In this document: positions 44,657 through 53,070 of the stretch, one piece after another
Layout of the letters: each line of letters begins with the position of its first letter
How positions within the stretch are numbered: position 1 is the stretch's first letter
From: Spirochaetota bacterium
GTDB lineage: Bacteria; Spirochaetota; Brachyspiria; Brachyspirales; JACRPF01
Length of the DNA stretch: 64,000 nt
NCBI GenBank assembly: GCA_016214035.1
Contig: JACRPF010000020.1
Coordinates: 256,800-320,799 of the forward strand
Reading direction: 5' to 3'
Translations under genes and position numbers: made by a program
Notes under the pieces: generated by a model
What the model saw: only the letters and a program-made list of their open reading frames with translations
What the model was told of the DNA's origin: nothing
Databases searched by the model: none

Positions 44657-45421
44657 TCAGTTTCCGTTTTTGGTGCAGTAGATATGACCGGAACGCAATG
44701 AGGCTGCGGCGGCTGCATCTGTGATCATCGCCGCCTGTTCGATATGCCGGATGGAGTATCCGTACTTCATCAACAATGAGATGACGGCCGCGGTATCATT
44801 ATCATACAAAGCGATTATGAGCGCGCAATTCCCTTTTCGTAAGACCGTCGTCATGCCTTTCAGGACCTGTAAACCGTACCCGGGGGCGTCAACAGCAACG
44901 AGATCGGGCGCGGGCACACCTTCCTTGACCAGGCTGTCGACGGTGCGCACGGTGACGGCGAATTTCGAATTCGCCGCGGCATTTTTACGCAGTGTTCCTG
45001 CCGCCGCCCGGTCCGGTTCGACATACATCTCCGCCTGACCGTCCGCTTCACCCACGGCGATATTCATTATCTCAAGCCAGTACATTTTGTTGCTGCGTTT
45101 GTTTTTACGAATAAGCCGTACCAGCACCGGATTTGGCTCACAGCAGATGACATTCCCTTTCTCTCCGGTCTTTCGCGCAAACGCGATTCCCGTGATGCCG
45201 ATATATCCGCCGATATCGTACACCGTTTTCCCGGCAAGCGTGAGTTCATCAAGGAAACGTTCCGCCGGGCTTTCATCCCTGAATATATCGGTATATGCCA
45301 GCGCGCCGACCGATATCAATCCCGCCGCAGGTCCGCGCCAGAGGCGGACGGGAATACGGCTTAGTAGCGGCATTGATGCACTGTGAATACGCTGCAGTAT
45401 CGATCGAAAAAAGGTGTCCAT
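44657..45421 (-). CDS. FkbM-type SAM-dependent methyltransferase
   Basis: 254 residues. Motif I is TVYDIGGYIGITGIAFAR; the following VICCEPNPVLVRLIRKN, VTVRTVDSLVKEG and LVAVDAPGYGLQVLKGM are the motifs of the FkbM family, though the usual KIDVEGxE is here AVDAPGYGL, a changed active-site block. These enzymes O-methylate sugars or other small molecules. There is no Shine-Dalgarno: the ATG lies four bases below the predicted transcription start of the promoter at 45432-45460. It opens the operon with the NtrY-like kinase, SPL-like protein and transporter. Membrane association is possible through the hydrophobic N-terminus. Confidence 0.75.
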   Translation of the reverse strand: MDTFFRSILQRIHSASMPLLSRIPVRLWRGPAAGLISVGALAYTDIFRDESPAERFLDELTLAGKTVYDIGGYIGITGIAFARKTGEKGNVICCEPNPVLVRLIRKNKRSNKMYWLEIMNIAVGEADGQAEMYVEPDRAAAGTLRKNAAANSKFAVTVRTVDSLVKEGVPAPDLVAVDAPGYGLQVLKGMTTVLRKGNCALIIALYDNDTAAVISLLMKYGYSIRHIEQAAMITDAAAAASLRSGHIYCTKNGN

Positions 45422-45431
45422 ATCTTATGCA

Positions 45432-45460
45432 AGTATAGTTTTAAAAGGGTAAATTGTCAA
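45432..45460 (-). promoter_or_regulatory. Consensus promoter with near-leaderless start for the FkbM operon
   Basis: Perfect TTGACA (45460-45455), 17-base spacer, TATACT (45437-45432). The predicted start is near 45425, three to four bases above the ATG at 45421. The strongest promoter match in the window outside the rRNA operon. Confidence 0.75.
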
Positions 45461-45495
45461 CGCGCGCACGGAAAATGTGTACGCCGAAGCCCGCG

Positions 45496-46761
45496 TTATT
45501 GCGTAAACCCTTTTGTCTTCTCGAACAGACGCACATAACGCACCACGCCCGCGGCAACCGCCTGCATCATCTGCTCCTGATATTCCTTTGAGGAGAGCAG
45601 TTTCGCCTCGACGGGATTCGTGATGAAACCTATCTCGACAAGCACCGCCGGCATGAGCACGCCTTTGAGCACATAGAAGAGCGCGCTCTGCACCGGCTTG
45701 GTGCGCTTGACGACGTCCTTCACCGACAGAGATATCTCCTCCTCGACGAAGCCCGACATCATGCTCGATTCCTTCTGATACTGCTCGATAATCATCTTGT
45801 AGTAGATGCCTTCCGCATAGTTCGTGTACGTATACCGGTTGCGCTCGAAATCAACCGCAACGCTGTTCTCAAACGACGCGACAGCACGAGCGGCCTCACT
45901 TGACTCCTCCGCGGACACGAAGTACACCTCGAACCCGCGCGACGAACGGTTGAACGACGCGTTCGCATGCACACTGATGAACAATCCGTTCTTCTGCTCT
46001 TTCGTCCCGATGCCGACGGCATTATTGGCATAGAGCGACCGTTCCTCAAGCGACATGAACGCATCTTCGCCGCGCGTGAGCACGACCTTGGTACGAGGCG
46101 ACAGCGCGCGCGTAAGCGCATCGCGCAGAAGTATTGCGGCATCGAGCACGAGATCCTTTTCCCGGATGTCGCTGTATCCGATGGCGCCCGGATCGCGGCC
46201 GCCGTGACCGGGGTCGATGATGATAACATCTATTGTCGTGTCGGCGGGCGGTGCCGACTGCGCGATGATGAAACGCTCCGAACGTTCGATATTCCGCGCC
46301 GTTTTGTTCGACACCGCATCCGGTGCCGTATCAAGTGTGCGCGGAACCGGAACGACAACACCGTTACGCGACAGATACGCCCGGTCTCCGCGTTCGATGA
46401 ATGACAGGAGCGCGGCATCGCGTTCATTTTTGAACAGGAGCGGCAGCAGCCGGTTCATAATATCGATGGGGACATAGAAGACGCTGTGCGCGATGAATAC
46501 GGCATTATCCGCGGTGTAAAGCTGATTATTCACCAGGAATATGCGCTCCCCGCACGCGAGCGAAACGATGACGCCGTCATGCTGCATGATGAGCCGCTGT
46601 TCAACGGGCTGGTAACGCCAGGATATGTTGTAGGTATCGCAGAATTCCAAGACGGGAATTGCGAATTGATATGACGCAAACGAGCTTGTCGGAATCTCCG
46701 CGTAAACACCCGCCGCCGCGATGAAAAACAGCAGTGTCAGCCATCGACGCGGCAGCATCAT
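45496..46761 (-). CDS. N-acetylmuramoyl-L-alanine amidase (Amidase_3)
   Basis: 421 residues with a signal peptide (1-21). Residues about 25-150 resemble a copper-amine-oxidase N-like stalk domain (FASYQFAIPVLEFCDTYN, FLVNNQLYTADNA, FYVPIDIMNRLLP). The catalytic domain (about 177-410) has the zinc ligands in IIIDPGHGGRDPGA (His), IREKDLVLDAA (Glu) and FISVHANASFN (His), and the catalytic Glu in LVEIGFITNPVEA. The enzyme cleaves the amide between MurNAc and the stem peptide in the periplasm, needed for cell separation and recycling. GGAGCG precedes the ATG pair. It is 17 bases after the YhcH-family gene and probably in its transcript. Confidence 0.92.
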   Translation of the reverse strand: MMLPRRWLTLLFFIAAAGVYAEIPTSSFASYQFAIPVLEFCDTYNISWRYQPVEQRLIMQHDGVIVSLACGERIFLVNNQLYTADNAVFIAHSVFYVPIDIMNRLLPLLFKNERDAALLSFIERGDRAYLSRNGVVVPVPRTLDTAPDAVSNKTARNIERSERFIIAQSAPPADTTIDVIIIDPGHGGRDPGAIGYSDIREKDLVLDAAILLRDALTRALSPRTKVVLTRGEDAFMSLEERSLYANNAVGIGTKEQKNGLFISVHANASFNRSSRGFEVYFVSAEESSEAARAVASFENSVAVDFERNRYTYTNYAEGIYYKMIIEQYQKESSMMSGFVEEEISLSVKDVVKRTKPVQSALFYVLKGVLMPAVLVEIGFITNPVEAKLLSSKEYQEQMMQAVAAGVVRYVRLFEKTKGFTQ

Positions 46762-46778
46762 CGCTCCGGCGTCCGATA

Positions 46779-47228
46779 TCAGACGCGCACCTTCACCACG
46801 CAGACGCGTATGGTCTGAACGGCGTCGTCCATGCAGAGCGGCCGGTGCGCATCGTCGGGAAAGAATATCGCCACAACGCCGCCGCCGAGCTTGAGTCCGG
46901 TACCCTTGGGATGTGCGGTGTATTTGATGACATCCTTTTCCGCATCATACGGCGCGTCGTTCATGGCGCTTCGCGGCAGCCATTCTATTATCTGCGACCC
47001 TTTCATGACATATTGAACGTCGATATACTCGCGGTGTGTCTCGTAAAAGCGTTTATCCCGCGGTTCGGTTGTCACCGTCATAATGCGGGCGAACACGTTC
47101 TTCCCGTCGATGGGATACTCGCCGTCGGCGATATCGGGCGGGAGCTTTGCGATGTACGCAAGACCTGCCGCTATACGCTCGTTCAGCCGATGCGACGCGT
47201 TTATCTCTGAAAGTGTTGAGAGTATCAT
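46779..47228 (-). CDS. YhcH/YjgK/YiaL-family protein (DUF386)
   Basis: 149 residues of the DUF386 cupin-like family: LAYIAKLPPDIADGEYPIDGKN, the core FETHREYIDVQYVMKGSQIIEWLPRS-type segment (here YETHREYIDVQYVMKG), and a C-terminal FFPDDAHRPLCM, with conserved His and Glu for metal binding. Family members are linked to sialic acid or other sugar acid metabolism (YhcH, EbgC), with isomerase or anomerase roles suggested. It starts 6 bases after the nuoM stop with TAGGTC as ribosome site. The link with nuoM is likely only co-transcription. Confidence 0.85.
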   Translation of the reverse strand: MILSTLSEINASHRLNERIAAGLAYIAKLPPDIADGEYPIDGKNVFARIMTVTTEPRDKRFYETHREYIDVQYVMKGSQIIEWLPRSAMNDAPYDAEKDVIKYTAHPKGTGLKLGGGVVAIFFPDDAHRPLCMDDAVQTIRVCVVKVRV

Positions 47229-47234
47229 AATGAC

Positions 47235-48776
47235 CTACTTCATGACCGTTGGATAATGTGACGCAAGCATCGCTTTCACGCCGGGTTCGATAAGCGAGAG
47301 CACCGGCTTCGGGTACACGCCGATGATGATGACGAGGATGAGCATAACGGCAAGCGGCGCTGCCTCACGCGCTTTGATGTCTCCGAGCGAGGCGTCGCTC
47401 TGACGCGACAGGGGCCCGAAGACGGTCTTTCTGACGAGTGTGAGCGCATATACCGCGGAAAGCACGGGGCCGAGCACGGCGATGACGCCCATCCACACGC
47501 GGTACTGCATGATGCCCATGAGCGACAGTATCTCGGCGATGAAGTTACCCGTCATCGGAAGTCCGATGACCGCAAGCGCCGACACGACAAAAAAGATGCT
47601 GAACAAGGGCATTGCTTTCGCCAGACCGCCGTGTTCATCGACCGAGAAACGCATACTGCGGCGGAAGAGCATGCCGGCAAGGAGGAATATCATGCCGATG
47701 GCGATGCCGTGCACGACAAGCTGCAGTATGCCGCCGGTAATACCGGTGACTGTGAGTGAGAACATCGCAGCCACGGCAAGACCGATGTGGCTCACCGACG
47801 CGTATGCGATGACGCGCTTGATGTTCTTTTCAGTTATTGCGATGACCGCGGCATACACGATGCCGATGACACCGAGCATCATGACATAGGGACGCGCGGC
47901 GATGACCGCATCGGGGAACAGCGGCAGTATGAAGCGCCAGATGCCGTAGCCGCCCATTTTCAGGAGCACGGCGGCGAGTACTACGGTGACGAACGTAGGC
48001 GCCTGTGAATACGTATCGGGCGCCCAGATATGCAGCGGGAAAAGCGCGGTTTTCACGGCAAATGCGGCCATGAAACCGAGAAACAGGAGCAGTTGGAATG
48101 TGAAGAAAGCCTGGGGCGCAAGCGACGACCTGAGCGCCAGTATTGTCTGCGGCGCGTCGGCGATGGCGAACGAAACCGTTCCGCCGGCAAGGACATGCTG
48201 ATTGGCGAGCACAATCATGGCGATGAGCATGAATATGGAGCCTGCAAATGTGAAAAAGAAAAACGTATATGCGGCGCGTATGCGTTCCGCACCGCCCCAC
48301 ACGGCGATAAGGAGTGCCGCGGGGATGAGCATGGCCTCCCAGAACACATAGAACAGGAGCATGTCGCTGGCCGAAAACACGCCGATGACAGCGGCCTCAA
48401 GGATGCAGAGAGCCACGGCATATTCCTTCTGAAGCGATTCAACGGAGCCGGTGGCGATTGCGCCCGCAAGAAATACGAATGTGGTGAGAACGATGAGAAG
48501 CACCGCCACGCCGTCGGCAGCTACCGCATAGGATATGCCGAACGTCGATATCCAGTTGACCGAAAGGGCAAACTGCATGCCGCCCGCGCCGATATCATAC
48601 CGGAACGGCAGGTGCAGCGAGCAGATGAACGTGAGCGTGAACACGGCGATTGAAAACCCGTAGATAAGCCTCCGCGACGCCTTCGGCAGGAACGCGATGA
48701 CGAGCGCACCGGCTATCGGCAGCACGATGAGTATGGTGAGAATATACGGATTGAACGCTGATGCGAATGCTGACAT
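47235..48776 (-). CDS. nuoM: NADH-quinone oxidoreductase subunit M (NuoM/MrpD-like), isolated
   Basis: 513 residues, about 14 membrane helices. FYVFWEAMLIPAALLIAVWGG carries the conserved Glu of NuoM, LFPLHIWAPDTYSQAPTFVTVVLAAVLLKMGGYG (quoted in parts) carries the conserved Lys and His-containing channel helices, and TGNFIAEILSLMG matches helix 12. In complex I NuoM is one of the proton-pumping subunits. No other nuo gene lies next to it, and it has its own promoter (48810-48838) and CTGGAG ribosome site, so it is either a displaced subunit or part of another antiporter-like complex (Mrp, hydrogenase). No key residue appears lost. It leads the YhcH and amidase genes. Confidence 0.88.
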   Translation of the reverse strand: MSAFASAFNPYILTILIVLPIAGALVIAFLPKASRRLIYGFSIAVFTLTFICSLHLPFRYDIGAGGMQFALSVNWISTFGISYAVAADGVAVLLIVLTTFVFLAGAIATGSVESLQKEYAVALCILEAAVIGVFSASDMLLFYVFWEAMLIPAALLIAVWGGAERIRAAYTFFFFTFAGSIFMLIAMIVLANQHVLAGGTVSFAIADAPQTILALRSSLAPQAFFTFQLLLFLGFMAAFAVKTALFPLHIWAPDTYSQAPTFVTVVLAAVLLKMGGYGIWRFILPLFPDAVIAARPYVMMLGVIGIVYAAVIAITEKNIKRVIAYASVSHIGLAVAAMFSLTVTGITGGILQLVVHGIAIGMIFLLAGMLFRRSMRFSVDEHGGLAKAMPLFSIFFVVSALAVIGLPMTGNFIAEILSLMGIMQYRVWMGVIAVLGPVLSAVYALTLVRKTVFGPLSRQSDASLGDIKAREAAPLAVMLILVIIIGVYPKPVLSLIEPGVKAMLASHYPTVMK

Positions 48777-48809
48777 ACATGCTCCAGAGGATTACCGGTG
48801 TTGGAAATG

Positions 48810-48838
48810 ATTATATACATTCCATATCAAATATTCAA
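48810..48838 (-). promoter_or_regulatory. Promoter of nuoM
   Basis: TTGAAT (48838-48833), 17-base spacer, TATAAT (48815-48810). Predicted start near 48803, leader about 26 bases with CTGGAG. Confidence 0.7.
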
Positions 48839-48846
48839 GTACAGCA

Positions 48847-50469
48847 TCACCGTTCTTTTATCAGTACGACACCGTTCGGCAGTTTCCCGATCTCGACATA
48901 ATCCTTTGCTGCGAACAGCGCCATGCGTTCTCGTGAGGTTATTACAACATCCGCCCGTACCGCGGCCGAACCCGCGGGCTGACAGACCCACTGGTTATAG
49001 CTGATATATTTTGAGAACAGCCAGTTCCTGAGACGATTATCCCAATCGAAAATATCCTGTTTATCCACATCGAACGAAATGCTCACATTTACCGAGCGTG
49101 AACTGTTCGTATACCTGCGCGCGGTCATGGCATCGGAAGACTGCGGATAGATGCGCGGCAGATGCACCGGACGGATATCATAATGCCGGAGGATAGTATC
49201 CTCTATTTTTTCAAAATACATGAGCGACGGCACGATGCGGTATGCTGACCCGTTATTGGGATTGCGCTGATATGCGATGACAGCAACGCTCATGTATGCG
49301 GCGAACACGAGCATGAAGATAAAAACACCCCGAAGCCACGGGGCCCGCCATCGCTGGAACGCTCCCGCGATGCCGAGCGCCAGCATATAAAACAGTATCG
49401 GCCATATTATCACCATATAGCGCTCTTCGTTCGGCCGGAATGTCAACAAAAACAAGGCAGAGGTGAATATCGCGAAGAAGAGCAGGAGCTGATCGACACG
49501 GGACTTCATAACAAACGCGCGCCGGCAGAACAGATAACATCCGTATATCGCGGCAAGGGCATACGGCACCACGCCGATGATAACCACCGACGGATGAAGG
49601 AAAAACCGCTTTGCGAATTCGGTATACTGCGTCATGGTGTGCCCGACAAATCTGCTGCCGTCGGGAAAAAGGACGATGAACGGATTGGTAAGCCCCTTGA
49701 GCGATTCGACGGTAAACTGCACGGCGGTCTTTGCCTGATGAAAATAGCCGCCGATGATCATATATCCTTTCTGCGCATCAAAATATATGAACGGGATGTA
49801 CAGCGCCGCTGCGGCAAGCACTCCCGCCGCAAGCCACTGCCAGTGAAGACGCGGACGATAGATGATGCACAGCAGTACAACGGCGACACCCGCGAACAGA
49901 CTGATGCCGTGGAAAAACGGCATACAGCCGAACAGGAAAATAAACGGCACAATCTTCCATGACCGTTTTGTATCGAAAATATCGAGCATAAGAATCAACG
50001 CTCCGGTAATGAGCGGTATGATGAAGTAGGGATTCCAGAACGAACTTCCATATCCGACCGCCCACGGATGAACGGCATACACGAGCAGACCGATACGGAC
50101 AATGGTGCCGTCAGCGATCTTTTTTAAAAACAGGTACAGCAGTATCAGCGTCAGAATCTGCAGCAGAAACGAAAGTATATACATACCGGCGACAGAACCG
50201 AACGCGTGAACGGACAGGAAACCGGCAAGGTTTTCAAACGGCCCCGGCAGTTTGGTGAAAAAACTCGCGTGACTGAAGTGGAATAAATTGAAGCTGAAAA
50301 TGTAAGCGTCTGTTTCGTCGATCAGGGTAAACGGGCATGCGCCGAGCCCCCAGAATACCCTGACGGCGCGCAATACGACCGCAAGAAGTATTATCAGCGG
50401 AATATCGATTTTTTTTAAACCGCTGAAGAAGCCGATTTTGCCGTTGCTTACATTGCCTGAGCTGTCCAT
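48847..50469 (-). CDS. Polytopic membrane protein, probable GT-C (PMT/ArnT-like) glycosyltransferase
   Basis: 540 residues from the ATG at 50469, which follows GAGGGCAT; the TTG nine codons up is less likely. About eleven to thirteen membrane segments and a soluble C-terminal domain of about 130 residues. After the first segment the loop FTLIDETDAYIFSF carries an acidic Asp-Glu pair in the place of the catalytic DE/ED of GT-C mannosyl-like transferases. The mid-part has HPWAVGYGSSFWNPYF, typical of ArnT/YfhO-like proteins. It would use lipid-linked sugars on the periplasmic side. The acceptor is unknown. It is upstream of nuoM with 70 bases between, and that interval holds the nuoM promoter. 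Confidence 0.65.
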   Translation of the reverse strand: MDSSGNVSNGKIGFFSGLKKIDIPLIILLAVVLRAVRVFWGLGACPFTLIDETDAYIFSFNLFHFSHASFFTKLPGPFENLAGFLSVHAFGSVAGMYILSFLLQILTLILLYLFLKKIADGTIVRIGLLVYAVHPWAVGYGSSFWNPYFIIPLITGALILMLDIFDTKRSWKIVPFIFLFGCMPFFHGISLFAGVAVVLLCIIYRPRLHWQWLAAGVLAAAALYIPFIYFDAQKGYMIIGGYFHQAKTAVQFTVESLKGLTNPFIVLFPDGSRFVGHTMTQYTEFAKRFFLHPSVVIIGVVPYALAAIYGCYLFCRRAFVMKSRVDQLLLFFAIFTSALFLLTFRPNEERYMVIIWPILFYMLALGIAGAFQRWRAPWLRGVFIFMLVFAAYMSVAVIAYQRNPNNGSAYRIVPSLMYFEKIEDTILRHYDIRPVHLPRIYPQSSDAMTARRYTNSSRSVNVSISFDVDKQDIFDWDNRLRNWLFSKYISYNQWVCQPAGSAAVRADVVITSRERMALFAAKDYVEIGKLPNGVVLIKER

Positions 50470-50601
50470 TATGCCCTCAATTTTTTGTTCTATCAATCAA
50501 GTAAAACCGGATATACATTATCTGAACCGTCGCACATCACTGTTACATATATACTGTATTACACTCTTTTACTCAAGACTCGGCGGTGTACAACACTGCG
50601 T

Positions 50602-52008
50602 TCATGCCAAATATTCATCCAGTGCTAGCGTCAATTCCTCAAGCGCCAAGGAGTGATCCCGACCAAAGCGTGCATACAGCCAATCTGAAAACACAAGAAA
50701 GTCCTCAAAGGCCCTGGAAGAATCCGGTAATAAGTCCGGCACATACGACACAAAGCGCTTGCGGTTGACGATCAATTCCCAGAACCTTGCTGCGCGCTTT
50801 AACCGGGTCATCGCGGCCCGTTCCAGCAGGCTGCTTTCCATGATCTCATAGGGTGGTTCGGGGTTGAACACCAATCCCCATGCTTCGCAATGCCGTTTCA
50901 TCGGCGTTCCGGGCAATGATTTCAAGATCCCGAGCTGGATCTCGTCGGGTGAAGCGCCCCAAACGCGATTGAAACCCGCGGCTAATTGTTCAAGACCTTC
51001 TCCGGGCAGGCCTGCGATCAGGTCTACATGCACCTTGGCCCCGGTATTGCCGCAGAGGAGCGACAGGCTTTCCAGTACCAGCTGCGGTTCAAAATTCCTT
51101 TGAATCAAACGGGCCGTAGGCGCGTGCAGGGTTTGCACGCCGATCTCCAGATTCAGGACACCTGCCGGGAAACGGGAAAGCGTTTCCAGAAAGCCCGATG
51201 GCCAGGCGCCGGGGGTAAGTTCAAAATGGATGCGTAAACCCGGGCGCAAGCGCTTCAAAAAGAATTCCAGTATGGCCAGGGCGCGCACGGCATTTACATT
51301 GAACGTGCGATCGACAAATTTGAAATTCACAACGCCGCGGTCCAGAAGCTGTTGTATCTCTTCCAGAAAAGGATCCAGCGGAAAAAACCGCACCGTTCTG
51401 TCGCGGGAACTAAGGCAGTATTCGCAGGAATACGGGCAGCCGCGTGAAGATTCCACATACACCAGACGATGGGCAATGTCCCCGGCAGTGTATTCCTTAT
51501 AGGGAAGGACGAGTGTTTCAAGCTCCGGCTCACCGGCGGTAATGACTTTTGCATGAACGGTCTCATCCGCCCGGTGCAAAGACGCTGCATACGCCGACGC
51601 CTCAGGCGCTGACAGCAATCCAACACAAAGTTTCCTGAATTCGATTTCGCCCTCACCCTGAATCACAAAATCCGCCAATGTAAGGATAATGGCATCGCTA
51701 TCAAGAAAAGACACCTCAGGACCGCCAAGGACGATGTACGGCCGCTGCATCCAGGTGCAAATTGTTTTTAACAGCGGAATAAGCCGAAGATGATTCCAGA
51801 TGTATACACCCACGCCCAGGATAGCGGGACGTTCCCGTTGTATGGCCGCCAGTATCTCCTCGTCCGTGCTTCGCAGTGAAAATTCCATTATCCGGGCCCT
51901 GTCAGCGAGCATTCCCAAATTGGCTTTTAAATAACGCAAACCAAAAGCGCAATGGGCGTATTTGGCGTTCAGCCCTAAAAGCAGAATATCATACTTGTTT
52001 TGCGTCAT
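50602..52008 (-). CDS. B12-binding-domain radical SAM protein (DUF4080 type)
   Basis: 468 residues. The N-terminal Rossmann part (about 6-140) has LLLGLNAKYAHCAFGLRYLKAN and IVLGGPEVSF, typical of B12-binding domains. The radical SAM motif is VESSRGCPYSCEYCLSSRDRTVRFFP (cited in parts: CPYSCEYC, CxxxCxxC), and the TIM-barrel includes LNLEIGVQTLHAPTARLIQR. The C-terminal DUF4080 part has LGILKSLPGTPMKR. Members use SAM and often cobalamin to methylate or modify unactivated carbon; the substrate is not known. No usual DxHxxG cobalamin His loop was seen, as in many such proteins. The ATG has no good ribosome site. Not linked to neighbours by distance. Confidence 0.82.
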   Translation of the reverse strand: MTQNKYDILLLGLNAKYAHCAFGLRYLKANLGMLADRARIMEFSLRSTDEEILAAIQRERPAILGVGVYIWNHLRLIPLLKTICTWMQRPYIVLGGPEVSFLDSDAIILTLADFVIQGEGEIEFRKLCVGLLSAPEASAYAASLHRADETVHAKVITAGEPELETLVLPYKEYTAGDIAHRLVYVESSRGCPYSCEYCLSSRDRTVRFFPLDPFLEEIQQLLDRGVVNFKFVDRTFNVNAVRALAILEFFLKRLRPGLRIHFELTPGAWPSGFLETLSRFPAGVLNLEIGVQTLHAPTARLIQRNFEPQLVLESLSLLCGNTGAKVHVDLIAGLPGEGLEQLAAGFNRVWGASPDEIQLGILKSLPGTPMKRHCEAWGLVFNPEPPYEIMESSLLERAAMTRLKRAARFWELIVNRKRFVSYVPDLLPDSSRAFEDFLVFSDWLYARFGRDHSLALEELTLALDEYLA

Positions 52009-52559
52009 TTGATTATTTGTTGGAAAGAAATATTCGGCTTGATTTTACCGCGCAAATAATGGATAGTAATTTCCTTTTTCGTTGCCTATCATTGCGTATA
52101 GTCTAATGCAACATATCCAGCGCGTCAAGCCGCATTTATAGCCGGATTGCCGGCGAAGCATTCGCGCGCTTCGTTCTGGAAAAAATGTACTTTCATCGCA
52201 CACGCACACGTCTGTCCATCCGTTGCAGCAGCTGCTTATAATGGATTACATACGCCTCCTGCACTATTTGCACAACCCGCATTTTCTTCCCGCACGCTTC
52301 GACAGCCCGCTCAGCACAAGTCGCGGACATACCAAAGGGTCCACTTCCCATATTTTTTTGATCAACACCGCCAGGGACGCTTGGAAGAGCAGTGAGCGAA
52401 GCTAACGACCAGCCCAATTCTTCGCGCACATGTGCTGTACAGCTGTGTCGGCGTTCTCATCACATGTTTTACCGTCGCATTCAGCCCATGTTATTTGCTG
52501 GAATAAAGTGTTATAATCAAATACTCCAAAGAGCACTATCGAGACAATGCATCAGTCGC
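52009..52559. other. Gene-free region between the B12-radical SAM gene and cheW
   Basis: 551 bases. A 78-codon GTG-start frame on the minus strand (52193-52429) has ordinary composition but no ribosome site and no family resemblance I know, and may be decayed coding DNA. AT-rich stretches near 52070-52110 could hold the promoter of the radical SAM gene (TTGCAT and TATACG are present but badly spaced). No clear terminator for the second chemotaxis operon was found. Confidence 0.35.
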
Positions 52560-53060
52560 TTACGCGTTCGTCTGGGCGTCCTCCTTCACGTATTCGAGCT
52601 CTTTCTGCGAAAAAACATTGGCAGAATCCAAGATAATGATGAAATCATTTCCTTTCTTGCCGATGCTGCCGATGTACTCGCCGCTGATATTCATTCCCAC
52701 CTTGGGCGGCGCTTCGATCTGTGAAGCGTCAAAACGTACTACCTCCCTCACCGCGTCAACGAGTGCGCCGATGACTAATGTCTCGCCGTCCGAATCCACC
52801 TCAACGATAATAATGGCGGTATCGACATTTTGTTCCGCGCAGGTGAGATCGAATTTCAGACGGAGATCTATCACCGGAACAACGCAGCCTCGCAAATTGA
52901 TGACGCCGGCCATGAAGGGCGGCGTTTTCGGGACCTTAGTAACCCGCGTCACCTCCAGCACCTCTTTCACATGCAGCACCTCAAAAGCGAAAAGCTCTTT
53001 TTCAAGATTGAAGGTGAGATATTGTTTCGATTCACGTGTTGTTTGCCTTGTTGTTTCCAT
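52560..53060 (-). CDS. cheW: Second CheW coupling protein
   Basis: 166 residues, clearly paralogous to the CheW at 781. It has QYLTFNLEKELFAFEVLHV, VTKVPKTPPFMAGVINLRG, VIDLRLKFDLT and VGALVDAVREVVRFD in the same order. AGGGGG is 8 bases above the ATG, and the ATG is 10 bases below the stop of the receptor at 53071. Because that receptor has a longer signalling stalk than the two in the main operon, this CheW may be tuned to it. It would link the receptor to CheA (probably the CheA at 5565, as none is encoded here). Last gene of the putative sigma-54 operon. Confidence 0.94.
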   Translation of the reverse strand: METTRQTTRESKQYLTFNLEKELFAFEVLHVKEVLEVTRVTKVPKTPPFMAGVINLRGCVVPVIDLRLKFDLTCAEQNVDTAIIIVEVDSDGETLVIGALVDAVREVVRFDASQIEAPPKVGMNISGEYIGSIGKKGNDFIIILDSANVFSQKELEYVKEDAQTNA

Positions 53061-53070
53061 ATATTACCCC

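Noticed and set aside
52193-52429. 78-codon minus-strand frame above the B12 radical SAM gene
   Set aside because: GTG start without ribosome site and no recognisable family; kept only as a note in the gene-free region.
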